A DNA stretch of 63,420 nucleotides from Gyrodactylus bullatarudis (lineage: Eukaryota; Platyhelminthes; Monogenea; Gyrodactylidea; Gyrodactylidae). Both the position numbers and the translations under genes were made by a program. The DNA is taken from contig SSNU01000083.1 of NCBI GenBank assembly GCA_012064415.1, positions 1 through 63,420 of the forward strand, read 5' to 3'. The notes beneath the pieces are model-generated. The model saw nothing but the letters and a program-made list of their open reading frames with translations, searched no databases and had not been told where the DNA came from. Of this stretch, positions 50,069 through 63,009 are shown piece after piece (position 1 is the first letter of the stretch; every line of letters starts with the position of its first letter).

Positions 50069-53000
50069 GATATTCACAATTCTTTAACGTGCCCGTCTTG
50101 TCCATACTCGACTGATGAATTGGATAATTTCAAACAGCATTTATGGAACGGTCATATGGATAGGACTGGATCAAGTCTAATTGCTCGTTCACTTTCTGTT
50201 ACAATCTACACATGTTCCCAATGTGAAATGGGAACAACCGATGTTGATCTCATAAAAAATCATCGCATTCAGAATGGTCATGAAAAGGCAAAGATATTTT
50301 GCCAAATAATAAAGTTTGAAACTGATGAATTTTATGATCATAAAAATGAGGATGAATCTTCACAAAATTTCTCGCATGATTTGCTTAATAATAATGTGCC
50401 TTGTGAAAATTTCCATATAATCAAAGATCTTCTCAAGAATAATAATAGTAGTATTAGTAACAAGTATCGCAGTCAAAGTGTGATTGGAGAAGAAAATACA
50501 AAAACTGAACAATCTGATTTCATTCGAAGGTATTCAGCAAAACAGGAAGCCTCTAATAATGGCTCAGTGTCATGCGAACGATCGATCATTAATAAAAAAT
50601 CAAATAGTGAATATCCTAACAACGGTGAGTTTAAAATAATTAAATAATTCAGAATATTGTGCTTGAACTAGAATTTCATCAATGCGATGTATTATAACCT
50701 GAAATTAAAAACCGTCTTATTTACATTAATCTCCTTGCAAAATTTGCTGTCCTTCATCATGATAACTCATAATGGAGTCATAAAAAGTTAAAACATTTTA
50801 TAAACATTTCATCTTTTCTTTCAATGAATTAGACATGGTGAAGCGTCCACGTTATGATTGGTCAAAGTTGATAGCACGAGTTGAAAAGAAATTCATTTGT
50901 TTATTATGTCGTAAGAATTTGTATAATGGTCGGACAGAAGTTGTCTTTCATGCTGTAACGAGACACCTATTAAAAGTAAGCAAATCATTCTCCCCATTAA
51001 GCTTGCAATGTATACTTTTTTCCCTCTAAATAAATTCCTTTCTCAATTGAGAAGGAAATAGAGATATAATTTTATTATTTTCAACTGTCATTTTAAGAAT
51101 AATCTCTCTACCTGCTTAACTTGACAGGCGGATTTGTATGGAAATGTATTTTTTGTATTCCTTTTTCAGATGTTTACGTATATTTTTGCCAAAGTGTCTC
51201 CAATCTATGTCTCCAGTCATATAATCATGATTATAATCATCTGGGTATTCTGCATACATTCTTGGAGAGAACATTGACATATTTTTATTATTCAGGGAAT
51301 TATTTTTATTTCTTAACCATTTCAAAAATTAGTAATATTTTTTACACCATCAAGTACAATTTCATTAAAATAATGGTAACATCTTTCTAATTATTACTTT
51401 TAATTATCTATTTAGACAGAAATAACCAAAGATTTACAATGTTTCGGTCGTCTAAGTGCTCGAGTCAAGTCAACAATAGGCCATTTGTTTGTTGATGGAA
51501 TGAGAATTCGCTCAGGCGTCCACTACAAAGATGCTGAAAGAGTTGAGGTAGCCCTATTTCAGTCAATTGAACTTCATCTTCGGTATAGAAACGAGCTTGA
51601 ACCAAATGCCAAGATACCTAAGCCACAGTTGCTAGAAAGTTACCTGTCAAATGACTCCCTAACTCTCGATAGTATTCATCAAGTCGTGTTAAATCCAAAC
51701 TTGCCGTCAAGAAAATTTTTCATTTGCTCTGCATGCAATGCAAAACTACCAGATTCTCATGTAAGAAAAACATACAAAATCATCTCAACTTTATTTCTAT
51801 TAAGTGATGATTATGATTTTTTTAATCTAAAAACTAAAATGCTACAAAACATTCTGATTAACTTGCTTTCCTAATTTGAAAATGAATCTCATGTTTGCCA
51901 ATTTTCATGTAAATTTTTATTCATTGGGATATTTTGTAAAGTATACTTGAAAAACAACACAAATTCCCATGCAAAATTAATCTCATATCCTTCCTGGTTA
52001 CAATTTTGATATTTGTTTACCCATTCTTTTTAATTCAAAACAGAAAAAAATATTCCTTGAGTTTCATAATTCATAGTGTAAATTCTGATGTTTTTCATGT
52101 CAAAATTATTTTTAACCATGGTAGATTGATTGGCAGTTTTAACTTATGCAAAATGGAAAACTCTCAATTACTACATGCATTAGAATAGAGGGATAAAGTT
52201 GTATGTTTTTATCTAATAATAAAAACAATACACTTATTTCCTACCAAGCTATTTTTGTACAGCTATCAAAAAATTTGCAATGACTTTATAAGGCTAACGT
52301 CTAAGGAATATTTTTTTCAATTTATAAAATTTATATTTAATTAATCAACGCTTGAATAATGACAGGTTTTTTCGACATTCTATTCTATTTTTGACAGTTC
52401 ACTCTTAATCCAAGTTTTATTTCTGACTCTTGCAAATGTAGTTACATCGAAATCTTAGTAGTATTCTATGATTTTGTGTATTTTCTACTCTTTATATTAG
52501 GGTTATACAAATTCTTACAACTTTTCCAGCTATTTCCTCATTCGATAGAGAATTAAATTTTGAGAAAAAAATCCTTATGAATTGTATATTTTAGATTTGG
52601 TTCTGATATATAAAATCTCATTTGAAAATTTCAATTTTTAAATACGCGCCAACAAATTTTGAATGAATTTTACTACGATTATTGTTAAATTTCATGTTTT
52701 TTAGAAATCTGTATGACTTTTCGTATGGGAATTATTCTGATAGTTAGTTAAAATCCCTTCGCTACATGTCCTCATCCTTTTCTGACTATTTCAATGCGTT
52801 TTTAAGAATTTTGGGAAAATGGGACTAATGGGTAACAGAACAACAAAATTTTTGAATTTAATTTATGTGTAAAAACGTCCAACTTAGTAAATCGACTAAA
52901 AAGTTGTTCGGGAAAAAAATATTTTGTCTCACCCTACACTTTATATCTTGAACTATTAAAATTTGCATGTGTATTACACATTTTGTAATTAAATATTTTA

Positions 53001-53980
53001 TTATTACAGTTAGCAACAGCTCATATAAATGAAGAATTGCGAAAATCCTTGCCAGAATTCATGAAAGCAAGATCTTGCCCATGGTCCCTGAGTAGTCGCG
53101 AGGAATGGGTTTGGCTCGTTCCCGACTATGAAGTACTGACAAATGTTCACGAACAAAATGAAAATAATCGGCTGAATAAATTATTCTTCAATATTGGAGA
53201 GTTACCATGTCACTTGGATATTGAAGCTTGTGATGAGAGTAGTTTGAATCGCTCCGATTCTCTTACAAAGTTGGAGCTGGTCAATTTTCATAAGCCAAGC
53301 AATAATCCATCCATGTCTACTAGTAATGTGAGTTTTGGACTCAAACTGATATCTCTTTATCTTGAAATTTTGGAAATTTATTGATTTGTTTAACTCAAAC
53401 TTGTCTCCACTCATTACAAGATTGATATCATTTTTTAAAACTCAAGGACTTCAAGTTAAATCACTTAAAATCTGCAAACTTGTCTGAATAGTTTTTAATT
53501 TCAAATAACATTATTTACATTCTTTGTCAAGTAATACTCTTTTGAAAGATTCAACAGTTTCTGAAAGGAATCTAACATTATTATATAATTATATAATCCA
53601 AAATATTATCAGGTGAAAAATATCTTTTGTGTTAATAAATAATTCTAAAAATGTACTTGTTTTTTTTTCAGTCTGAAAAAAGAACATTTGACGAAGCCTT
53701 CCCATCGAGTCAGTCAACAAATCCAGGGGTTTACCAAAACTTTTTACAACTTATCTCAACGCAGCAATCCTCAAAGTCTCCACAAAATTTGATGCATCAG
53801 AACAACTATTTAGACCTACAGCAGAACAATTCAACTCAGTCTGCGACACAGGGCACATCTCAGAACTTATTATCTGTCCTCTTGAATGCATTTGCCAGTA
53901 TGGCCAATGGACAGCAAAACTCTCATCTAGATTTATCTGGATACCAACAGAATTTCGATGTGGAAAATATTCAAATTTAA
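50069..53980 (+). CDS. C2H2 zinc-finger protein, unrecognised
   Basis: Exons 50069-50624, 50833-50975, 51416-51760, 53010-53327 and 53672-53980, all in phase, give at least 556 codons. The first visible exon starts at an acceptor (TTTTTTCAG|GAT) without an ATG. It carries one clear C2H2 finger (CPSCPYSTDELDNFKQHL then H) and a second weaker one (CSQCEMGTTDVDLIKNHRI). Exon 2 adds a CLLC...H...RH finger. Exon 3 ends with FICSACNAKLPDSH, another CxxC unit. Exon 5 is rich in Q, N and S. This suggests a nuclear nucleic-acid-binding protein, but I recognise no family. The start is unresolved: it could be an undetected upstream exon or a spliced leader. The first in-frame ATG (50147) would cut off the last His of finger 1. 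Confidence 0.75.
52497..52940 (-). mobile_element. MITE family B, copy 3 (inverted)
   Basis: It lies in the 1.25-kb intron 3 of the zinc-finger gene. Read on the minus strand it starts near AGGGTGAGACAAAATA then TTCCCGAACA, carries CGTAGTAAAATTCATTC-type sequence, and ends near 52497 at a TA-flanked TTAGGGT. It is more diverged than the two copies in PAK. Confidence 0.5.
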
Positions 53981-55422
53981 CTATCACATTTTTGCATCAT
54001 TGTAATTATGAAGAATTAAAGAAATCCAGCTCAGGGAATCAATTATATACAAAAGAACATGAAAAAATATTGTTGCATTTTTATTTTTAGCGCCAGATAA
54101 AAATTGTATTTGTCATTCATTTTTTGACTGAAAAATTTTTTAATATTCTTTTTGGAATTAAAAAAAATAAATTTATTCATTGTGTTTGAAAATTCCCTGA
54201 CTCTTTTTTATCTAACGTATCCGTTGTAGCTTACTCGTACTTGAGTATTTTTTCACGCCTCTCTTTCTAAAATCTAAATATCATTTTACATGGGGTGTGA
54301 AAAAATGCATTTGAGAAACTCCAAGGTTGAATACCATAACAAATATGAGTCTCAGAACAAAGTAACTAAAAAATCCATGTTTAAAAGGGTTCCTCTTGAG
54401 GTCTGATGTCAATTAAAGAAAAATGACTTCTTTTATCAAAGTTCGTCATCAAAGTAAGAAAATCATGGGAATAATTCAATAAAGAGACATTTCAGGCAAT
54501 CTTGGGGAATAAAACCAAAGCTATTATCTTATCACTTGTGAAGATTTCCATTTCAAAGGGAAAAACTCTCAATAATAATCTTTCTACTGCTTTCTCATCC
54601 GATTGCCTTCTCTTTCTCTTTTATCTTTGAATAATAATAATTTTTCAGCATTCTGGAGCCCACTTGAAAGAAATTGATGGGGCAATTTCCTACACCCATG
54701 AAAATTGAAAAAGAACCTACTAATCATCTAATTCAATACATTTTTTCATGTTCTTGTGTACATTCTACATTTACTTTCTTTCCTTCTCAGTAGTACTTAA
54801 TACCTGTTTCATTTTTTCCTTTACTGGCCTAATATATACAGTTTACCATGGATTATAAAGTGTATCTTGTATGGTGTATGAACAAATAAAAAAGACTTTT
54901 ATGAAACGCATTCAAATGTATCAATCATGATGATTAAAAATACAGGCTTTTAAAAGAGGGGGAAGGTGAGCAAGTCTCTGAACAATTATGTACATATATT
55001 AGATTTTGTTGATTAATATATACAGAACAATGTAGGTTCCATAATAATGGGAAAAAGTCATATTTCCTTTTGAGAGGAGAGGAACACTAATAAAATTTGT
55101 AGATAAAAAGGATTCATTCTTCAAGGAGATGAACCGTTATTTTCTTTTATTCCCTTGCTACATCAAAACTTTGTAAAATGAAGAGAGGGGGAGATAGATA
55201 GATTCAAGTATGACACAGATGGACGTATCATGACTAAAAAACCCTTTGTAGAAGAAAATGTAGAAATGTTTTATCATTATTTCTACAAGTAAATTAGTAA
55301 TTAGTAATAATAAGAAAAGTATTTTAATTAATGTATCAATTTTTTTATTCGATGATACATTGATGACAGAATAAAATATCCGAATGTCATGATTAATTAA
55401 TAATGCCCGTTTGATTTAAAGA
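53981..55422. other. 3' flank of zinc-finger gene, intergenic
   Basis: AT-rich sequence with AATAAA-like words (for example near 54165) that could end the zinc-finger transcript. No further exons or repeats are supported here. Confidence 0.35.
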
Positions 55423-55644
55423 GAATAAAGCTACAGTAGTTGATATGAAGATGAGAATTTGCTATTCTAAGAAAAATCTCAATATTATATCAACATGAGT
55501 TCATAATATTAAATCTGGACTAATTTCTGAATTTCGAAAATGTGCCAAAGGAAAAAATAAGTGGCACCATTAAAGTCTCTCATAGATAAATAGTAAACTT
55601 TTATCGAGTAGTCATAATCTTTAATCTGGGACTTTAAGGGTTAA
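55423..55644. repeat. Family A fragment and family C end
   Basis: AATAAAGCTACAGTAGTTGA followed by TATGAAGATGAGAAT at 55423-55460 is a diverged family A terminus. GGGACTTTAAGGG followed by TTAA at 55628-55644 is a right end of the TTAA-type family C. Partner ends were not located, so these are probably overlapping remnants. Confidence 0.4.
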
Positions 55645-55679
55645 TGAATCTTTCATTGGAAACATAAAATTATGGGATA

Positions 55680-56432
55680 TTGACAAAAAATGTATATATG
55701 GGTAGGCTATTTGAGAAAAAGTGTATAGTATTTTCACAAATTCAATAGTTGTATGCGGTCTATTATCAAATGTCAAATAGTTTTTTTCACAAAATGTATT
55801 GGTGTGTTAGAGATTTTCAAATCATAAATAGTTATTTTCAATTAATGTATACTTTGTTGAGGTTTTTACTAAACATAAATAGGTTTTTACAATAATTGTA
55901 TACATTTTGGGGGTATTTACTAAACATGAATAGATTTTTTCAACATCATCCCCACCCCAAAAAAAAACCGAAATAGGTTTTAAATGGTTTTCCATTTGCG
56001 AAATAGCTATAGAGCCTACAAAAATGATACCTGAAAATATTTTTCAAGATCAAAAACATGTAAAATTTTTTAGTGGGAATTCACAAGAAGAATCTTAAAT
56101 AATCAACATAATCTAAAAACATCGAGATAATTCCAAAACATCCAAGGTTTTTTAGAATCATCAAATTTTATCACACTTGCCACCTATTTGTACATTTTTT
56201 ATGTCTATGTATACAATTATTGTAAAAACCTATTTAGGTTTAGTAAAAACCTCAACAAAGTATACATTAATTGAAAATAACCATTTATGATTTGAAAATC
56301 TCGAACACACTCATACATTTTGTGAAAAAAACTATTTGACATTTGATAATAGACCGCATACAACTATTGAATTTGTGAAAATACTATACACTTTTTCTCA
56401 AATAGCCTACCCATATATACATTTTTTGTCAA
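55680..56432. mobile_element. Palindromic Tc1-like MITE family D, 753 bp
   Basis: It starts TTGACAAAAAATGTATATAT and ends with the inverse, flanked by TA on both sides (55678-55679, 56433-56434). Arms pair for about 250 nt with few mismatches, including GAGAAAAAGTGTATAG, GTTGTATGCGGTCTATT, ATTTGACATTTGATAATAG (inverse) and TAGTAAAAACCTCAAC (inverse). The single-stranded form would be a giant hairpin. An open stretch at 56336-56548 in the right arm is incidental. Confidence 0.75.
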
Positions 56433-56434
56433 TA

Positions 56435-57279
56435 AAATTATTTTCTCCGAAAAATGACAATACCTTGAATTTAACCCTTCATGCAACAAATTACTTTTTT
56501 TTCATCGCACAAATTTGTAACCATACCAAAATGGTTACGCTGATTTGAAATCTGAATTCCTTTTTGAAAGTCGACTTATCATTCAAAAGATATTGGAGGT
56601 TAAAACAGACGTTTTTTGGCTCTAAAATCAGTTATCTTCTAAACCATGAGAGATATCGAACGTATTTGAAATCTAAACCTCTTGTTTCTTGAGAGAAAGT
56701 TATTTTATTCTTTTCGAAGCCCTCAGAAAATAGGTTTTCAAAAATAACATTCTAAATATTTTTTAAATATTCAACTCAAGAAATAAATAAATATTCGGTC
56801 AAGAAAGTGGTGTGTTCCACTGGTGGATCAATGGGTTTAATAGGTACAATATGGGAATCTATATCTCAGATTGCACTCTTTTATGTCATAAAAACTGCAT
56901 GAGATTGATTTCAGTTTCCGGTATGAAAATTGAAGCTATCTAAATTCTGTACCCTAGTACTTTGAATAAAACTCATTGATATATTTTAAGAAAATCTCTT
57001 ATCTATTTGATATCTGAGAGGAAATTTTATTCATTTATTCTTATTTACTTAGTCTTGATCACATTTTCCACATGCACAAACATGTTATCATCCTTCGAGA
57101 GAACATTATGAATCATACTATGCTATGGATAATACTAATAATACACATAGAATTGATTAATTTTTCAATTTTTATTAGTTTTTCAAGGTTTATCAAAATG
57201 TATTTAAAATTAAATTAAGTATTCTCTCTCTTAATGAAAACGAATATCTTTTTTCATGATTGAAGAGACCAGAGCACAA
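56435..57279. other. Repeat-derived intergenic DNA
   Basis: A TTTAACCCTTCATGCAAC end near 56470 and the block to about 56640 (GAAAGTCGACTTATCATTC, TTTTTTGGCTCTAAAATC) is an inverted copy of the sequence at about 36175-36315. The rest is AT-rich with no feature I can support. Confidence 0.4.
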
Positions 57280-57606
57280 ACATGGCCAAGAAATCGAATT
57301 TGATCAAGATTTCTTGGAATCTAAATCATGAGACCCACTTTCACGATTATGAGGAAAAATGGCATATTTCAAACCTCAAAGTCCCATTTTTTGAACTGAA
57401 AATATTTTTTCTGATCTCAAGGGAGAGAGTGATCAAAAGTTGATTTCAACCATAAGACTTTAAATAAAATCGTCATAATCGAATCATCAAAATTTTTATC
57501 GTTTGCAAATAGGGAAAATGATCAAAAAATCACAATTCAATTTGGCGCTTCTTTGAGATTTGATATATGCCATAATCTCCTTTCCCATCTTCATATTTAC
57601 TAGGTT
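57280..57606. mobile_element. Family A-like element, diverged
   Basis: It contains AAGAAATCGAATTTGATCAA, AATCATGAGACCCAC and the terminal CCCATCTTCATATTTACTAG, all found in other family A copies in the same relative order. The left terminus is unclear. Confidence 0.4.
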
Positions 57607-60600
57607 AGTTGGGAAGCAATCTGACAAGCTTCTTAATCTTACGATCAAGAATTTACTTCTCGAGGGGAGATTCTTGACCATTTCATAAGAGTTAATTGTA
57701 ATCTTGTTTTTTACCATGACAGAATGCTTTAAAATCTTTGACACGTGTGATTCAAATTTTTAAACTCAAAAGAAGTAGTTTTCCAATGACTAAAGATGCT
57801 TTTTAGATTTCTTCTGATCAACATCATTTTGTGTTAATTTCTTCGCCACAAAAAGAGATGATAAGCGTTTTTGAAAGAAATTTTACAAATTTCAATGAAT
57901 TCTATAAATGCAATAAAAAAGGCTAATTCATGATGAAATTTTATTGTTTTCCTATCCTGATTTACCTGTAATCATTTTTTCTTTCAAATATTCATAATGT
58001 AATGCACACAAAAGAAATATAGATGAATACTTTAGATTTGAATTGTTTACAGAACAACCTTGTTTGTGCGTGAATAATATCATCAATGAAATGATAATAA
58101 TAATAATCTATTAATTACAAGCAATATTCCCAGAAAAATATTCGTTCATATACTTTGCATATACTGTATAATGCAATCTTTTTCTTAACCTCAGTCCAGT
58201 TGAGGTTGTCTTTCTTTGAACTTGGCGCGTACACTATAGGAAAAATTTACCTCTTAAAGATAAGAATTTTACTCACTCTATACAAATCTCTTTAGGATAA
58301 TAAAATAGAGAGAATTATGTACGTTTCTTGGTTTTCCTTATATATCTGATTGTTTTTCTACTTTATTCAAAAATTTCATGTGAAAATCTTTCAAATTACA
58401 TCTGCTTTGCATTGCATTATTAAAGATATACTGTGTGACTCATGATAAAAACTCACACCAAAATATTGTATTTATTGCGTTGAAATATTTTGGATGATTT
58501 CCGGATAATTGTCAATAAATTAAAGACTAGATCAGTTTTTTACTTTTGTTGTCTATAACTCCTGGAATAACTCAAAAATAGTACCAAAAAAATAAAAAAT
58601 ATCTCATAAACTGAAAAATAAATTTTAAAATAGTTCTTTCAAGAAAATTCAAGGGATTTTGAGTAAAAACAATAGTCCTCTACCATAAATTGTTGCAGAA
58701 TTTTTAGTCAATCTTGTGTCAACAAAATTTTTTTTCCATGATAGAGAATGACCCTTCAACTGTATTGTATATCCTTTTAGTTAAAATTTGAAATTCATGA
58801 AGAAATATTATCCAAAAAAAAGCTAAAATCTAGATGTTATTTTCTTACATGATGAAAGCTCGATATCAGGAATAATATTATAGCTATCAATTCATCGAAA
58901 ATTTTGATTGGTAACTAGTTGAGGAATACTATATTCTGAGATTAAATTTGAAAAATAGTCCAATAAAGTACCTGAGCAACAATTTAGTACCAGTTATCTT
59001 TTAAATAGGATTAGATAAGCAGATTTTTTCTTCAGATTATTAAAAATCAGCCAGTCCTTTGTCTAGAGTAAAAATATACCAAAAAGTACTTTTTTGAGGC
59101 CCTTTAAAGTTTCTGAAAACAATTACTGCATGCGGAAAAGTATCTTACCTAATTAAAATAAGGATCAAAATGGAGATAAATAGTAATAAAAGGTTTAAGA
59201 CTATCAAAAGTAACAAGAATGACGGTAACATTTCTAATAATTTCCCTTCTTTCAAATTTATTCCTATCCGATAGAAAGTCAAGGGAGAAAACGTCTTTCA
59301 CAATTCTAAATCAATGATAACACTCATGAATCGTATTTTACACCTCTGGAATCAGCTAAGGAACAAAATTTCAAAGATTTAGATATTGAAAGATCTATCT
59401 TTCATTTTTTCTACTGCTCAAAATGAGTCTAGGAATTTTAATGCTACGAGACTTTGACTTAGACCGATGATAAATTATTTCAACTTTTTCCTTACTGTGT
59501 TTTTATAAAGGTAAACTTGAAAGCAAAATTGAGGAAAAAGAAGATTATCCAAATTTAACAGATATTTATTATTTCAATTATTTTTGCTATCATCGAGCAT
59601 TTTTATTGCATAACTAGACATTTTTTTCAAGTATCTCTAAAAAAGGATTATCAATGAGGATATAATTCTTCTAAAATCATCTTTAAAATAAATTTATCTT
59701 AAACCAATTAGCAGGATGTGGTCTCAGGTAACTACTATATAATATCTACTTGAGACCACACTTTGCTAGTAGGTTTAATGTTTAAAAGTCAGGTATCTGA
59801 TTTATTTTTAAGCTTTTAAAACTCAATTTTTTACAATCTTAAATGTAACCCTTTAAAATGCTAGTTAAACAGAAAACTAAATGCACCTATGAATTCATAT
59901 ATATTACGCTCTAGTTTCCTCTGAGTGGACTGGCCATTGAGTTTGATAGAAGGGGTTTCGTAGATGTTTTTATTTTCAAAAGAAAGAGCGCATTTTATAG
60001 GCTCTAATGGACATTTTTTCTTCTCTCTAGAGCAAGTAATAAAGTCAGTATTAAACTCTAAAGTCATCAATTTTGACCCATAAAAATTTTGCGGCCCTAA
60101 ACATTAATTTTCGAACAAAATAATTCCACCAATGGATTTCTTGCAAAATTTTGATCTTTTTGTGGTATATGCCGTCTTATTTTCGTCGGAATGGCTCACT
60201 CCACCAGTTCTGTCCACAACTGTATCAATAAAATATTGCAGGACAAGAATAGGTTTAAAGAAAGATTTATAACTAATGATCCTAATTTACTCATCAATCT
60301 ACAAATTGATTTCATAGAATTGATAAATCTGTTGATTTTTACCCGGAGGAGAAGACTCTATATATAAATTCCAATGTGACTGCGATGCTTCATACATAGG
60401 TGGAACGATTAGATAATTTTTTACAAGATCAAGTAATTATCCAACTAATGACACCGCAGTAACTAGGCATATTAGACAAGGAGAACAATTTCGTTTCCTG
60501 AAAAATCATCTAAATTCTAGACCTGAATTTTGATCAAATTGACTATGATGTAAAACAACTCTTATAGTATTAAACCAACGAATCAAAAATATTCAAAAAA

Positions 60601-62168
60601 TTATCCTATTATACTGAATACCCAACAAAACAACTCTCATTAACAAAACGTCTGAAGGAGGCTTTAATTTCGACTGTATATTCCAATTAAATCTACTTTT
60701 GCTTATTGAAGATTTCCTAATAAAAGTTAGTTTGATCCTAAAACTTTTGTGTAGAAAAATACCTCGTTAGCATAGTTTGACATCAAAAATCAACATCCTA
60801 TCATGAGTGTTGATAAAATGTGAAAAAACCTGAATCAATAATAGTTGATAATCAAATTATGAACCAACCTGCAATAAGCATAACAGTAAAGTTGATCAGC
60901 AACCTCTAAATTAAGAGATTCAGCACGTCTAAAATTCAGGAATTTTGTTAACCCAAAGAAGAGCAGAAATTTTTGCATTATAAAAGTATGAAATTCAGGC
61001 CCGGAGTTGAGTCTGAATCACATTTTATTTGCTTGTTCTCTAATCTTCCTCAAGAATCCAAATCAGAATAGTAAAATTTATAAGTTTAATCGAATTTGAT
61101 AATTAAAAAATACTAAATATAACATCAATATACTTATAAGTAGTCATGTATATGTATATAATTTTTCGAACAAATTACCGATAGCTAACGACGTCGTACT
61201 ACTGACAAAGACTTATGAAGACAATCACCGTGAGACGTTTGGATGACCAATAGATGATAATTACCCTTGTGCCATATAAATTGTGCTAACTCAACCACAA
61301 TTCATTCCCTGGATTAGTTCTTGAAGTATCAAAAGCGTAAAAACTTTTTTCGAGAATTATGCTTTAGTAGAATATTTTCGTTGACAATCCAAATCCAATA
61401 ATAATCATAAATTGAAATTTCGTATACAAAGTAAAGGGTAGATTTACAAACAAAAGTAAGCTTGACAGAGCTGCAAAGTTTCTTGAAGAATCTTCAATGA
61501 TTTTCCTAATGTGATACAAAATCAAAAAAAAGTCAGGGGAATAATTGAACCCAAGAAGCTCCAATCTTCTTTCCTTTTTGTAATTATTCTTGAGAATCAA
61601 CATGCAAATAAAGAAAAGACAAAGTCAGTTGCGAAACTCATTGGCCAATGGCCACCCTTGTTCATGAAACTGCGATAAAATTTTCGATATATTTTTGTTC
61701 TATCCATGTTCTATTCCTACCAAAATACATTAAGTAACATGTAAAGCTTGCGAGATTAACGAAAAGTGATGGTTGACTGATGAGCTATAGGCACATGAAC
61801 AGATTTTACGGGAAGCTCTATCTTGCATCATAAATGAAATTTCTTTGATTCCAACAATAAATAATACATTGAAAAAGGTTTCCTCATGAGAAAAATAAGA
61901 ATTTGCTCTCAATTCACTGTCTTGAAGTCAAGAGAATTGGTAAAAGAGTAAAATACTTAAACTTGGATTTAATGGAAAACCTGATCTGAAATTTCTATTC
62001 CTAAATGTCGGAGCGATCTATAGTAGACTTTCGACTAATTAGATCAATTTTTTAATGTGTTAATGTCTCAATAATTAAAAAAGTGAATTTTCTCCTTTTT
62101 CCTAAAATCGATTTTGAAAAAGTAAAGTTGACAAGATAATTATCTTTATTATAATAAATATCTAATAA
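57607..62168. other. Gene-poor intergenic DNA
   Basis: About 4.6 kb of AT-rich DNA. At 61190-61250 there is a fragment (CGTCGTACTACTGAC, TATGAAGACAATCACC) of the inner element seen at 39644-40068. Near 59710-59770, GTGGTCTCA and TGAGACCACA form a short inverted repeat (arms about 10 nt, loop about 30 nt). Small open frames at 59861, 61364 and 61730 have no recognisable domain. Confidence 0.35.
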
Positions 62169-63009
62169 TTATGTGGATAAGACAAAAATATTATTATTAC
62201 TCTGAAATATCAGGTGTGCCCTTTTCCAACACGGCAAACCCGAAGGATAACTACAATATCAAAAGTTTAAATTTCCCGAAATAACAACGAAGTATAAAAT
62301 ATCGACTTACGAATAAAAATAGTTAAAGAAGTATGCATATATATATTTTTTCGCCCTTATTATTTCATGTGAGATGGGAATAGTATCTAGACAAATTTTA
62401 AGTAGCTTCTCTAGTATTTGATAACATTCCATTGATTTAATGTCACTTGGAGATACTTTTGATAGACCCGTGAATTTAGGAAAATCTATATTCTTTCGAA
62501 CAAATTCCTTGAGATATGGGTTGACTATTCTTGAAAACATCAAATCCAAAGCTTCTAGTCTTGTTAGGAGATCAAAAGTGTCCCAGCTTCTAGTACAAAT
62601 AGGTTCAAATGACTCTTGAGGATATTTGCAGCTTATAAAATGTTGATAGAATTCTCTAGTTAAATCAGTAGACATGAAATTGTTTTCCTTTTCACTATAT
62701 GTTATTAAACTGTTACAAATATTACTTTTGTCTAAGAAATATCGATAGCACGTCATAATTTTTAATGTCTCCAAAGAAATATTTTTCATCGTCAAATAAA
62801 CTCCTGAATGCATATCCAAAAGATAGTCAAATTCAAAAAACTTATGTCCAGAATGCATACATAGAGGCAGTGATACAAAGAAAAAGTCATTGAAATATTC
62901 TCCAAGAACTTCTTTAGAACAAATATTATCTAGAATTTTTTTGAATTGTGCTATATCACATTTTCCATCCGATATCTTATGTTTCAATTCATCATATATT
63001 TTTTTTGGG
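62169..63009 (-). CDS. Unrecognised protein, C-terminal part
   Basis: Two exons: 63009-62311, after a TTTACAG acceptor, and 62250-62169, ending in TAA, joined by a 60-nt intron with a GTAAGT donor. They encode about 260 residues beginning PKKIYDELKHKI. The exon 1 segment is Phe/Tyr/Cys-rich and helical in pattern, with no transmembrane run and no motif I recognise. Ordinary splice sites, a long open frame and balanced amino-acid use support a real gene. The 5' part should lie beyond the right edge or in a short upstream exon I cannot identify. The second exon is supported only by frame. Confidence 0.55.

Noticed and set aside
56336..56548. 70-codon open frame
   Set aside because: It falls in the right arm and flank of palindromic MITE D; there is no protein similarity.
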